Virus record (IMG/VR): IMGVR_UViG_3300029448_000287
Span: 1-29,091 of that record
Source: a virus
Direction: 5' to 3' (one strand)
DNA: 29,091 nucleotides
Below are positions 16,301-23,976 of this stretch, in pieces (positions within the stretch are counted from its first letter, which is position 1; each line of letters starts with the position of its first letter). The position numbers were made by a program, and so were the translations under genes. The notes under the pieces are model-generated. The model ran no database searches, was not told where the DNA came from, and saw only the letters and a program-made list of their open reading frames with translations.

Positions 16301-16672
16301 ACATACAATGCGTTATTTGATAATCGTGTAACAAACAATAATCAAGGGTTTAGTCTTTCAACAAATGGTACAAATATGTACTTATATTCCGCCGCCTATA
16401 TTGTTAATAATATTCCTTTTTCTTTTGGAAAGTGGCATCATATTGTCTATCAAAGGAAAACAGTATCAGGCACACCAACCCATCAGATTTATGTTGACGG
16501 TATGTTTATAGGAGAAAGCACTACCGCTAGAACTTATGGTAATAATCCCTTCTATATAGGTGGTGGGATGGGTACTTCTGAAAATCATAATATGTATGTG
16601 TCTGACTTTAGAATTGTTAAGGGTTCGGCGGTTTACGATAAATCATTTACACCACCCACAGGAGCGCTCTAA
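13397..16672 (+). CDS. Large tail fibre with cadherin-like and four LamG-type lectin domains
   Basis: A 1091-residue adhesion protein, preceded by AGGGGA. The N-terminus carries two short SP..GD..(F/W)....Y.Y/L....W modules (about 38-66 and 128-156) that probably attach to the virion. Residues about 160-258 form a cadherin/Ig-like domain (NTAPSV...ATDPEGDPITW...FTITPNTSNVAGTF). Four concanavalin-A-like LamG domains follow at about 310-485, 520-695, 728-895 and 930-1091. Each has a FTIE.W / ISFW-type strand, a W-Q/K-H-(I/V/L)-(A/V) motif and a YVDG/FING/HNGK hairpin, and three end with TPP. This fits glycan binding at the host surface. Domain limits are approximate. Confidence 0.85.
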   Translation: MSTIVNRVSKGTKLTFAEVDANFSNLNTDKAEMTHSDTPPSSPTVGDFWFDTSTLTTYVYYNSQWVQSVVASGGNAGGSGISLGSLSVGAEGTASGDGSVTYNNSTGVFTYTPPVISGSSTTVVANAANLPTSPSDGDLAFAADTSRLYLSRNNAWYSVALVNTAPSVSGNQATYELATDGTATVVTMSATDPEGDPITWSHTASGLGSIATISRSNNVFTITPNTSNVAGTFSVSFQASDGANTANATSSFTLTFASPMTRGTQLLTKTSGNNNRTNSVFDDSSTSNHTITPNGDVYQTSFSPYSVPQGFWSSNFAAKSDQLNFTSVDLGTGNFTIEAWVKPDNLTGYHAMIAHDNTSNSYFQFHMHGANIQFWEASQLTATGVMVANEWQHVALTKDTSTSTPTFTIYHNGKNVAQATNGTSVRHINRIANYSAGNNSEGYQGKMSNVRLSNTLRYQGDYFTPPSQFTSDSNTLLLACASNRFIDNSSNAVALTATTGSSISTDIPSWVLPDVWKATVNGSAYLDGSGDSLSIASTTDLAFGTAEFTISFWLNIVSQATTYSSILDWRHSSQTDASAISISFDSSKLYVYNAGYLINNLPRNLNQWQHIVFQRRNIGGTLTNEFFINGVSVHSAANSTNWTASTLKIGSSTWNDHANFYISDLKINKANAVYSSAFTPPTSPSALDASTILKLNFTDVGIFDSAARSSIKLIGNTKESTTQTKYGTTSFYLDGSGDYVNITGLYPPRVGDFQLEGWFYETSSGDNGLFQAFAPLSNSTGGVAIGTVGATMWYQQANSQTNIGSHWGQNAWKHLAVVRRNGVQHLFVDGTRIDVRANTTDLTDGQINLGGYYSTGNLTTAYYEDFRYLKGHTTYPNEAPQIPLTAVSGTSLQLANASTIPSSPNGLTLTASEGSPTVSTFTPSYSTVTHSIYYDGNDITKIDANTALNFGVTDFTIEGHFYLVANVSTYNALFDNRVTNNNQGFSLSTNGTNMYLYSAAYIVNNIPFSFGKWHHIVYQRKTVSGTPTHQIYVDGMFIGESTTARTYGNNPFYIGGGMGTSENHNMYVSDFRIVKGSAVYDKSFTPPTGAL

Positions 16673-17829
16673 TGGCTATCACTTTCCCATCTTCTCCCAG
16701 CAACGGCGATACTTCAGTCCAAAATGGAATAACTTATAGCTACTCTTCGAGCGCAAATGCATGGACGGCGGAGAAGTCATTCTTGCCAGCGACAGGCGGT
16801 CAATTAAGCGGAAACATAACTTTTGCTGGCACTCAAACTGTAGACGGTAGAGACTTGTCGGCGGATGGCATAAAACTGGACGGCATCGAAGCCAACGCGA
16901 CAGCAGATCAAACCGCAGCCCAAATACTTACAGCCGTAAAGACAGTAGACGGAGCAGCGTCTGGATTAGACGCAGACCTTCTCGACGGGCAACATGGAGC
17001 GTATTATGCCCCCATATCTTCTCCAACTTTAACGGGGACGCCTCTTGCTCCTACAGCCTCCGCAGCGACAAACAATACCCAAATTGCAACCACAGCCTAC
17101 GCAGACGCCGCCGTTGCAGCCCTAGCAGACTCAGCACCTACTACACTCAATACTTTAAACGAATTAGCAGCAGCTTTAAATGATGATGCAAGTTTTAGCA
17201 CTACTGTAACTAATAACATTGCTACTAAGGCTAACTTATCAGGAGCAAATTTCACAGGAAATGTTACGACAACTGGGAATGTTGGAATTGGTAATAATAA
17301 TCCAGAAGCGTATGGAACGCTTATTGATAACCTTGTAGTCGGAACAACATCTGGCGAGAACGGAATGACGATTGCTTCTGGTACATCTAATGGTGGTCGC
17401 ATTTGTTTCGCTGACAATACTACAAGCCCACAGCGAGGCATGATCGAGTATGCTCATAGCAGTGATTCAATGAGTTTTAACACAAACGGTGCTACTCGGA
17501 CTACTATAGATAGTTCTGGCAACCTTACCCAAACTGGAAACATAACAGCATACTCTGATGAACGGTTAAAAGAAAACGTAACAACCATACCAGACGCACT
17601 TGAAAAAGTAGAAATGATGCGTGGTGTTATGTTCGACAAGAAATCGTCTGAAGATGAATTTTCGCACATGACTAAAGGTTCTGGCGTGATTGCCCAAGAG
17701 TTAGAGAAGATTGCTCCCGAATTAGTTATAGATGGAGAATACAAATCTGTAGCCTACGGAAATATGGTTGGCTATCTCATTGAGGCCGTTAAAGAATTAT
17801 CCGAAAAAGTAAAAGAGTTGGAGAAGTAA
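16672..17829 (+). CDS. Tail fibre/spike with S74 self-cleaving chaperone domain
   Basis: A 385-residue protein starting with the same SP..GD...Y.Y...W module as the LamG fibre. A repetitive alanine/threonine-rich middle follows, containing DLLDGQHGAYYAPISSPTL and an IATTAYADAAVAAL-like segment common in phage fibres. The C-terminal 95 residues are an S74 intramolecular chaperone: YSDERLKENV contains the Ser295-x4-Lys300 dyad, and GVIAQELEKIAPELV and VAYGNMVGYLIEAVKEL complete the family. The domain should trimerise the fibre and then cut itself off. Base usage in the middle (many GCAGC/GCAGAC words) looks different from its neighbours. Confidence 0.88.
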   Translation: MAITFPSSPSNGDTSVQNGITYSYSSSANAWTAEKSFLPATGGQLSGNITFAGTQTVDGRDLSADGIKLDGIEANATADQTAAQILTAVKTVDGAASGLDADLLDGQHGAYYAPISSPTLTGTPLAPTASAATNNTQIATTAYADAAVAALADSAPTTLNTLNELAAALNDDASFSTTVTNNIATKANLSGANFTGNVTTTGNVGIGNNNPEAYGTLIDNLVVGTTSGENGMTIASGTSNGGRICFADNTTSPQRGMIEYAHSSDSMSFNTNGATRTTIDSSGNLTQTGNITAYSDERLKENVTTIPDALEKVEMMRGVMFDKKSSEDEFSHMTKGSGVIAQELEKIAPELVIDGEYKSVAYGNMVGYLIEAVKELSEKVKELEK

Positions 17830-19973
17830 TGGCACTACAAACCGCGAATGGAAGCCCACCGTCAAACTCATTAAGTTTAAGTGAAGTTAATACTGAACTT
17901 GGGAAATCTAGTACAACCCAAATTGCATTAAATGACGCTGATGTTCGTGGGTTAATTGGGAAAGGAGTTAATGAAACATTCGGAATGATTGAACTCTATG
18001 GCGCCTCTTCGGTTGTGGGGTGGATACGGGTTATGCCGTTTGATATTACTAATCATAGTTCAACAACTACTTCTGTAGTTTTTGACAGTAGCGATAATAT
18101 GTACGCTTTAATTTTAAACACACAAAAATCTAGAAGTGGAAGTTGGAACAATACAGCGCTTGCTGGGAATTACGAACTTTATAAATTTAATTCCAGCAAT
18201 GTTGAGCAAGCAAATGTTGGCTTTTCTTTAGACCACATGAATGGCGCACAAAACATTTATGCGTCAGGAAGTTTTAAAGAAGTATCAAAAATTATTTTAA
18301 GAGGAACATCTGATATTTATGCTTACTTGCCTCGAAAAGTGAACACTTATTTTCCCCACGATGGTATTTCAATGAATGCTACAGTTATGACTGTGACAAA
18401 GCATAATCAGTCCAACTTATTACAAGAACACGATTTGTGGCATCATTTTTATATGAACTCGAGGCCGCATACCGCTAGTTTTGGTAACGATAATTATTTG
18501 TCCGCTGGCAGCTATGGTAGAGAGGCTCAAGGCGATTATGGCATGGCTGCTATTGATAAAAATAATAAATTAACTGTTTGTGTGCCAGCAAAAACAAATG
18601 CAAGTACGGCATACTGGATGGTGAGCCGCTATGGAACTGATCCTCAATACACTTCAGCGCCAGAAATAATGTCTGCTTATAGAATGACTGATTCGGGCGG
18701 AACTAGCTACTGGAACCAGACTAATGTTTATTCAAGAGTAGTTATTCGTCCAGTTGATACCTCTTGGAACTGGTATTGGGGTATGGACGGTAATTCACAT
18801 AGAGCGTATTGTTTGTTTAAAGACAGCGCCACCCGTTCCCAGCCTACAACTGCGAATGGATATGGCGGTTTAATAGGGTCGAATGACAATTCAAATTCAA
18901 TTGTATCTCAAGCTATTCATCAGCATTCTTCGCAGTCACGTCCAGAAACAATGGTTTTAGACCATAATAACAATCCTTCAGTTTTTGGATATGGCGGTAT
19001 AAAAACGCAAAATAACACAACCGTAGACGGTGGTGTTTGGTGTCAAACACACAATTCGGACGGCACAAAAAACGCATTACGGTTCCAGTTTACTTTGTGT
19101 AATTACTCGAGCAGCGATTATTCTAACGGTGGGTTTGAAAAAGCCGTGTATGATTCCTCTGGAAATTGCTACATGGCTGGCTGGAACAATATGTCGAGAA
19201 TGGCTAACAATTCCGACTTAAACTTCTACCCGTGGGGAAGTGGGTCAACCTCATATCCTTACATAACTTGGGTTGCAAAATTTAATTCGTCTGGGGTCTA
19301 TCAATGGCACACTTGGTTTAGTTGTAAAGAATGGGCATTACACTATCCACCAAGTGGACTTGGTACAGGCGGACAAGGGGGGAACCAAACTGTTTTTTCT
19401 AGTACATATGGAAATGCATACACTCAAAGAGTAACGATAAACGATTTAACAATTGATCCAGACAATAACTTAATAGTTAGTGGTCAAACGCCTTTTTATG
19501 GCGGCGTGTCAAACGCTACTGGAGCTTACAGAACTAATTTTATATTGAACCTTCCAGCGGACGGGTCGCATAGCGCTGGGTTTGTTGGCCACACAGATGT
19601 ATCGGTTAACAGTTCAAATCGAAATGTTGGAATTTATTTGGGTAAAGTAACTGGAGATGGTCAAAGTTCGACTTCGCAATTTTATTGGAGTAACAACACA
19701 ACTGGCAATTGTTTTTCAAATGACCAATACACTAGGTCGGGTGATAGCCAATGTAATGTGTATTGCAACCTTGGAAGGCCGAGGTCTACCTACGGCGGAA
19801 CATCTGGGACGCAGTACAACACATCTACACTCCCTTGCATAACTCCAAATTCTGTAAACGTCGGTTATAGAATAATAGCCCCAACATCGGACAGCCAAAA
19901 TAGTTCTGGTTCTCCGAGAGACTACACACCGCCAGCCGAATTAACTAATGCAAGCACTTTTGAAGAGTTTTAA
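17829..19973 (+). CDS. Propeller-like tail adhesin
   Basis: A 714-residue protein. The N-terminal 60 residues (PPSNSLSLSEVNTELGKSS...ALNDADVRGLIGK...IELYGAS) match an anchor motif often found on marine phage structural proteins. Five D-x-x-x-N-x-(Y/x)-x-x-(G) motifs are spread along the chain, at about residues 83 (FDSSDNMYAL), 241 (IDKNNKLTVC), 376 (LDHNNNPSVFG), 440 (YDSSGNCYMAG) and 540 (IDPDNNLIVSG). This spacing suggests beta-propeller blades of the SBBP type. It is rich in Trp, Tyr, Asn and Ser, as expected for a receptor-binding protein. The exact fold is an inference. Confidence 0.72.
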   Translation: MALQTANGSPPSNSLSLSEVNTELGKSSTTQIALNDADVRGLIGKGVNETFGMIELYGASSVVGWIRVMPFDITNHSSTTTSVVFDSSDNMYALILNTQKSRSGSWNNTALAGNYELYKFNSSNVEQANVGFSLDHMNGAQNIYASGSFKEVSKIILRGTSDIYAYLPRKVNTYFPHDGISMNATVMTVTKHNQSNLLQEHDLWHHFYMNSRPHTASFGNDNYLSAGSYGREAQGDYGMAAIDKNNKLTVCVPAKTNASTAYWMVSRYGTDPQYTSAPEIMSAYRMTDSGGTSYWNQTNVYSRVVIRPVDTSWNWYWGMDGNSHRAYCLFKDSATRSQPTTANGYGGLIGSNDNSNSIVSQAIHQHSSQSRPETMVLDHNNNPSVFGYGGIKTQNNTTVDGGVWCQTHNSDGTKNALRFQFTLCNYSSSDYSNGGFEKAVYDSSGNCYMAGWNNMSRMANNSDLNFYPWGSGSTSYPYITWVAKFNSSGVYQWHTWFSCKEWALHYPPSGLGTGGQGGNQTVFSSTYGNAYTQRVTINDLTIDPDNNLIVSGQTPFYGGVSNATGAYRTNFILNLPADGSHSAGFVGHTDVSVNSSNRNVGIYLGKVTGDGQSSTSQFYWSNNTTGNCFSNDQYTRSGDSQCNVYCNLGRPRSTYGGTSGTQYNTSTLPCITPNSVNVGYRIIAPTSDSQNSSGSPRDYTPPAELTNASTFEEF

Positions 19974-19977
19974 ATAA

Positions 19978-20631
19978 ATGACAACTTATACTTTTACCAA
20001 TTACTGGCAAAGTGGATATGCACAAGGCGAAGCGTATGAAGCTTCTGTGGCTTTGTCAGGAACAGGAACAGTATCGGCGGTTGGGGTTCGGTTGCGGCTT
20101 GGAGCAAGCGCAATTCCAACAACGGCTACTACCGCAATTTCTGGTCAAAATGTAAAAACTTCTTCTGCTTCAATTTCAGCGACGTGTACAATTACTCAAG
20201 CAGATGCCCAAGTAAGTCTCGTTGGCTCGAGCGCAATACCGTGCGCCAGTTCGATGACTGCAAATGGAGTGAAAGTTTCAAATCCAAACAGATCGGCGAC
20301 AATTGCATCAACGGCTACAGTTTCCGCCAATGGCGTTCGCTATCGAGAAATTTCAGCAAATATTCAGCCAGCGTTAACTTTGGCAACGGCGGCAAAATTC
20401 ACAACGGGAATGCCAGTCACAATCGCTGGAGTTTTAACAAATATCTGTGCGGCGAAATTTACTGTTAGCCCCAGCGTTACAATTGCGACGGCTGGCACAG
20501 TCGTAAGTCCTGTCGAGCGAATACATCGACCAAGCGCCACAATTACAACGCTTGGAAGTGTAAGTACAACGGCTCGAGAGAAATGGGAATTACTAGACGA
20601 AACAACTGAAATTTGGACTGAGGTGGCGTAA
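19978..20631 (+). CDS. Fibre protein made of ~20-residue repeats
   Basis: A 217-residue protein consisting of about nine degenerate repeats of 19-21 residues between residues 23 and 205. Each reads roughly S-A-x-I-x-x-x-x-T-V-x-A-x-G-V-(R/K). Examples are VALSGTGTVSAVGVRLRLG, ATIASTATVSANGVRYREIS and SVTIATAGTVVSPVERIHRP. Regular alternation of small/hydrophobic residues suggests a beta-solenoid or triple-stranded fibre shaft. The last 15 residues (WELLDETTEIWTEVA) form an acidic cap. Its gene is coupled by TAATG to the next S74 gene. No family name is certain. Confidence 0.72.
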   Translation: MTTYTFTNYWQSGYAQGEAYEASVALSGTGTVSAVGVRLRLGASAIPTTATTAISGQNVKTSSASISATCTITQADAQVSLVGSSAIPCASSMTANGVKVSNPNRSATIASTATVSANGVRYREISANIQPALTLATAAKFTTGMPVTIAGVLTNICAAKFTVSPSVTIATAGTVVSPVERIHRPSATITTLGSVSTTAREKWELLDETTEIWTEVA

Positions 20632-21293
20632 TGGCAACGACTACAAATTATAATTGGACGATACCTACGGTTGGCGGCGATACAAACAATTGGGGTACGA
20701 TTTTAAATACAACGATTGGTTCGATTGATACAAACCTTAATACGGTATCAACTACGGCTACAGCCGCCGCTGTAAAATCAAATAACTTATCTGACCTGAC
20801 AAGCGCGGCAACCGCACGGACAAATTTAGGGTTAGGAACAATGGCTACTTTGAATCAAGGTGACGCTATATTCGCTACCAGTCCGAACTTTTCAGCAAGT
20901 ATCACAAATAGTCATGCTATTTCATTTTCTGGATCGTTTACTTGTTCTGGTGATATTACAGCGTTTGCTTCAGACGCGACCCTTAAAACAATCGATAGCC
21001 CAATTGAAAATGCGCTCGAGCGCCTCGATAAAATTACTGGATATAATTACCATTGGAATGAGGAAGCCCAAGAAGAAAACTCAATGATTTTTACAAATGA
21101 ACCGCAAGTCGGATTACTGGCTCAAGAGGTGCAAGAAATTCTTCCAGAAGTCGTAAAGCAATCTCCAGCGGCTCCAAAAAAACTAACTATTCAATATGAG
21201 AAGCTTGTACCGCTTCTCGTAAACGCAATTAAAGAATTAAAAGCTGAAATGGACATATTAAAGAATGGCTCTGATACCTCTAAGTCTGCCTAA
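20631..21293 (+). CDS. Second fibre with S74 chaperone domain
   Basis: A 220-residue protein. The N-terminus (TTNYNWTIPTVGGDTNNWGTILNTTIGSIDTNLN) is a well-known phage fibre anchor. A short collar-like stretch with DLTSAATARTNLGLGTMATLNQGDA follows. The C-terminal 110 residues form an S74 chaperone: FASDATLKTI carries the Ser114-x4-Lys119 dyad, followed by GLLAQEVQEILPEVV and IQYEKLVPLLVNAIKEL. It is shorter than the first S74 fibre and has almost no shaft, so it may be a spike tip or a partner of the repeat protein encoded just upstream. Confidence 0.87.
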   Translation: MATTTNYNWTIPTVGGDTNNWGTILNTTIGSIDTNLNTVSTTATAAAVKSNNLSDLTSAATARTNLGLGTMATLNQGDAIFATSPNFSASITNSHAISFSGSFTCSGDITAFASDATLKTIDSPIENALERLDKITGYNYHWNEEAQEENSMIFTNEPQVGLLAQEVQEILPEVVKQSPAAPKKLTIQYEKLVPLLVNAIKELKAEMDILKNGSDTSKSA

Positions 21294-22743
21294 CGGCGTT
21301 TATAAGAATGGGACTGATTTACAGTCGGCTGGACGCTGGGCTGACAGTAATTTGGTGCGTTGGTCTGATGATGCGCTACAGCCCGTAGGCGGCTGGCGTT
21401 CACGGTCTGCGTCTGCCGCAAATGCACAAATTAGAGGTTTAATTGCTTGGAATGATAATTCGGGAGTTCGCCATATTGTCGGTGGAACATATAATAAGCT
21501 TTGGTACTGGCACGAAGGCGTCCAGCGATACGATATCACGCCAACCAGTTTTACCGCTGGGCGCGTTGACGCTGTAAATCCAATTGGGTATGGGCAAGGT
21601 ATCTACGGGTATTATGGTTATGGAGTAGAGCGACCTGATACTGGTAACAGTCCAATAGCCACAACGTGGCAACTTGATTTGTGGGGCGAAAACCTAATTG
21701 GCTGTAGTCCCGACGACGGTAAGCTTTACGAATGGACGCTCAACTCTGGAACGCCAGCGGCTGTTATTGCAAATGCTCCAACTACAAACAAAGGCGTTAT
21801 GGTTACCGACGAAAGGTTTGTTTTAGCGCTCGGATCGGGTAATCCTCGAACGGTTGCTTTCTCGGATCAGGAAGACAATACAGTCTGGGCGTCTACAGCT
21901 ACAAATCAAGCTGGAACAATTGAATTAAATACAACGGGATCGATAGTTTGTGGTGTTAGAGTACGTGGTCAGAGCCTTATTCTCACAACCGACGATGCTC
22001 ATGTGATGAATTATATCGGTCAGCCGTTCATTTACGGACATGAAAAGGTTGGCTCGAAATGTGGAATAGCTTCCAGCCAAGCCGTGGCTGTAATTGATGC
22101 TGGCGCAATTTGGATGGGGAACCGTGGCTTTTACACATACGCTGGCGGCGGAGTAACTGAGATTAAAAGTGAAGTTGGAGACTATATATTCAGCAACATG
22201 AATTTTGGACAGATTTCAAAAGTAGCCTCGGTTGTAAACTCTCAATTCTCAGAAATTATCTGGTTTTATCCATCAACGTCTTCTATCGAAAACGATAGAT
22301 ATGTTGCTTTTAATTACCAAGACCAAACTTGGTCAATTGGTTCAATGGCTCGAACTTCTGGCGTTGATCGAGGCATATACAATACGCCAATTTATGCAAA
22401 CGCAACTGACTTTAAAATCTATGATCACGAAGTCGGATTTGATTACAGCGGCGACACGCCGTATGCGGAAACAGGCGCTATTCAAATTGGTAATGGTGAC
22501 AATATTATGCATGTCAAAGAAGTTATTCCTGACGAAAAAAATCTTGGCGATGTATCGGTTACTTTTAAAACTCGACCTTATCCCACAGCTACAGAAACTT
22601 CTCATGGCGCTTATAGTACCGCCAATCCAACCAGCGTTCGATTTAATGGACGTGAAGTAAGAATGAAAGTCGCCGCCGTAGAGCCATCAAGCTGGAGAGT
22701 TGGAATTATGAGGATTGACGCGGTAAGAGGGGGCAGACGATGA
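21265..22743 (+). CDS. Tail nozzle / DNA stabilisation-like protein
   Basis: A 492-residue protein starting MALIPLSLPNGVYKNGT...GRWADSNLVRWSDDALQPVGGWRSR, a pattern I recognise from podovirus tail proteins that resemble P22 gp10 and T7-type nozzles. The chain is beta-rich with repeated GG..W/LYEWT-type hairpins, consistent with a propeller. It overlaps the preceding S74 gene by 29 bases, and its ribosome binding site is weak, so expression may depend on coupling. It follows the fibre cluster rather than the adaptor, which is less usual. Confidence 0.72.
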   Translation: MALIPLSLPNGVYKNGTDLQSAGRWADSNLVRWSDDALQPVGGWRSRSASAANAQIRGLIAWNDNSGVRHIVGGTYNKLWYWHEGVQRYDITPTSFTAGRVDAVNPIGYGQGIYGYYGYGVERPDTGNSPIATTWQLDLWGENLIGCSPDDGKLYEWTLNSGTPAAVIANAPTTNKGVMVTDERFVLALGSGNPRTVAFSDQEDNTVWASTATNQAGTIELNTTGSIVCGVRVRGQSLILTTDDAHVMNYIGQPFIYGHEKVGSKCGIASSQAVAVIDAGAIWMGNRGFYTYAGGGVTEIKSEVGDYIFSNMNFGQISKVASVVNSQFSEIIWFYPSTSSIENDRYVAFNYQDQTWSIGSMARTSGVDRGIYNTPIYANATDFKIYDHEVGFDYSGDTPYAETGAIQIGNGDNIMHVKEVIPDEKNLGDVSVTFKTRPYPTATETSHGAYSTANPTSVRFNGREVRMKVAAVEPSSWRVGIMRIDAVRGGRR

Positions 22744-22946
22744 AGCTTCCAATGCCAGATGAGATTTATTCTTTTTTAAAGGAATTACAAAAAACGCAGA
22801 TTATCGAAAACGCAGATCGATCAAATCTAAAAAAAGATAGTGATATTGAAGTTGGGGTGGGACGTGTAATTTTACGAAGCCCGAACGGTACACGTTATTA
22901 TCTAAGCGTTTCAAATTCTGGCACAATAACGGCGGTAGCAGTATGA
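22740..22946 (+). CDS. Small conserved-looking virion-region protein
   Basis: A 68-residue protein between the nozzle and GNAT-like genes, with ATGA overlaps on both sides. The first half is helical and the second is a small beta hairpin sheet (GRVILRSPNGTRYYLSVSNSGTITAVAV). Similar short genes occur at this position in other podoviruses in my memory, without known function. Confidence 0.68.
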   Translation: MKLPMPDEIYSFLKELQKTQIIENADRSNLKKDSDIEVGVGRVILRSPNGTRYYLSVSNSGTITAVAV

Positions 22947-23320
22947 AGATTTCAGCGGAACTTAAAAGATGTAGAGGCTGGATTGAAAACGCTCTGGCTC
23001 AAAATGGCAAGACGCATTCTTTTGAAGATATCGTACGAGAGTTGATTGAAAAGCGGATGCAATTCTGGAGCGGCCAGAACGGCTGTGCTATAACAGAAAT
23101 AATTAAATACCCGAACGATAAGGAAATGAACGTGTTTCTCTATGGCGGCAAAATTGGATCAGGAATTAAACAATTAGAAATGATGAAAGAAAGCTTGTTT
23201 CAATTTGGAAGAGATAATGGTTGCACAAAAATTTCAATTACGGGACGCCGTGGTTGGAAAAAGGTTTTAGATAAGCACGGGTTTAAAAATACATTTATTA
23301 CGATGGAAAGGGCGCTTTAA
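22943..23320 (+). CDS. GNAT-like phage protein
   Basis: A 125-residue protein. The chain ..FWSGQNGCAITEIIKYP...NVFLYGGKIGSG...LFQFGRDNGCTKISITGRRGWKKVLDKHGFK has the strand-helix order of a reduced GNAT acetyltransferase fold, and its GRRGW motif is typical of small phage versions. T7 gp13, an internal virion protein, is known to look GNAT-like, so a role in assembly or ejection is as likely as catalysis. It lies directly before the ejection-protein genes. Confidence 0.66.
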   Translation: MKISAELKRCRGWIENALAQNGKTHSFEDIVRELIEKRMQFWSGQNGCAITEIIKYPNDKEMNVFLYGGKIGSGIKQLEMMKESLFQFGRDNGCTKISITGRRGWKKVLDKHGFKNTFITMERAL

Positions 23321-23967
23321 TGGGCAAATCAAGCAGAACCGTGGAAAAAGAAATTCCAGAAGAAATCATGCAAGCAAACCGAGAAGCTTTGCTCGATGCT
23401 TCGAACGTAGCGCAAATGGGATACATACCCAAGTATGGAGCGCAAGTTGCGGCGCTTACGGACGCGCAAAAAGCGGCAATGAATAATACGTACGGAGCGG
23501 CTGGTTCGTTTGGTTTGGCGGCGCCAGCAAGAAATAATTTTGGAATGCCAGAGGTTGTAAATACGGGCGGAATTGATGGCTATGCTACGTCTCCAATTTT
23601 TGATGCGGCAATGGCAGAGTTTCAAGGGGCAAGACCAGCCCAATACGATTATCTAAATTCGTTTTTCATTGATCCTGTAACTGGCGAAGTTGGTTCACGG
23701 GGAATGGGTGTTGATCAAAGTTATTATAATATGATGATGGAAAAGCTTCAAAAAGAAGCTGAAGGAAGTACAAAGAAAAAAAAGAAGAAAAAAGATAAGG
23801 GTGGAACTAGTACGACTTCAAGTAATTTTACTGGCGATGAACATACGGCTGGCTGGTTTCGAGAGTTTGGAGACAATACATACGGTAGCCATGAGGATCA
23901 CGACGCAAATTTTAGTTATTCGTTCAACAATCCTATGAGTGGCATCATGGATTATTTTAAAAAGTAA
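23320..23967 (+). CDS. Internal virion / ejection protein 1
   Basis: A 215-residue protein. The N-terminal QANREALLDASNVAQMGYIPKYGAQVAALTDAQKAAMNNTY...AAGSFG is a pattern shared by small ejection-region proteins of podoviruses. A lysine run (TKKKKKKKDKGG, about residues 150-163) separates it from a glycine/aspartate-rich tail. The chain has many Met and Asn residues and no membrane segment. The role is inferred from place and composition. Confidence 0.7.
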   Translation: MGKSSRTVEKEIPEEIMQANREALLDASNVAQMGYIPKYGAQVAALTDAQKAAMNNTYGAAGSFGLAAPARNNFGMPEVVNTGGIDGYATSPIFDAAMAEFQGARPAQYDYLNSFFIDPVTGEVGSRGMGVDQSYYNMMMEKLQKEAEGSTKKKKKKKDKGGTSTTSSNFTGDEHTAGWFREFGDNTYGSHEDHDANFSYSFNNPMSGIMDYFKK

Positions 23968-23976
23968 GGAAAAGAG

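Noticed and set aside
13397-21293. Possible diversity-generating retroelement target in the fibre cluster
   Set aside because: I saw no reverse transcriptase gene, no template repeat and no variable C-type lectin end; it cannot be excluded outside the window.
23772-23799. A-rich slippery stretch in ejection protein 1, possible programmed frameshift
   Set aside because: The -1 frame meets a stop codon almost at once, and the +1 frame ends without a useful domain; the lysine run is enough to explain the A-rich bases.
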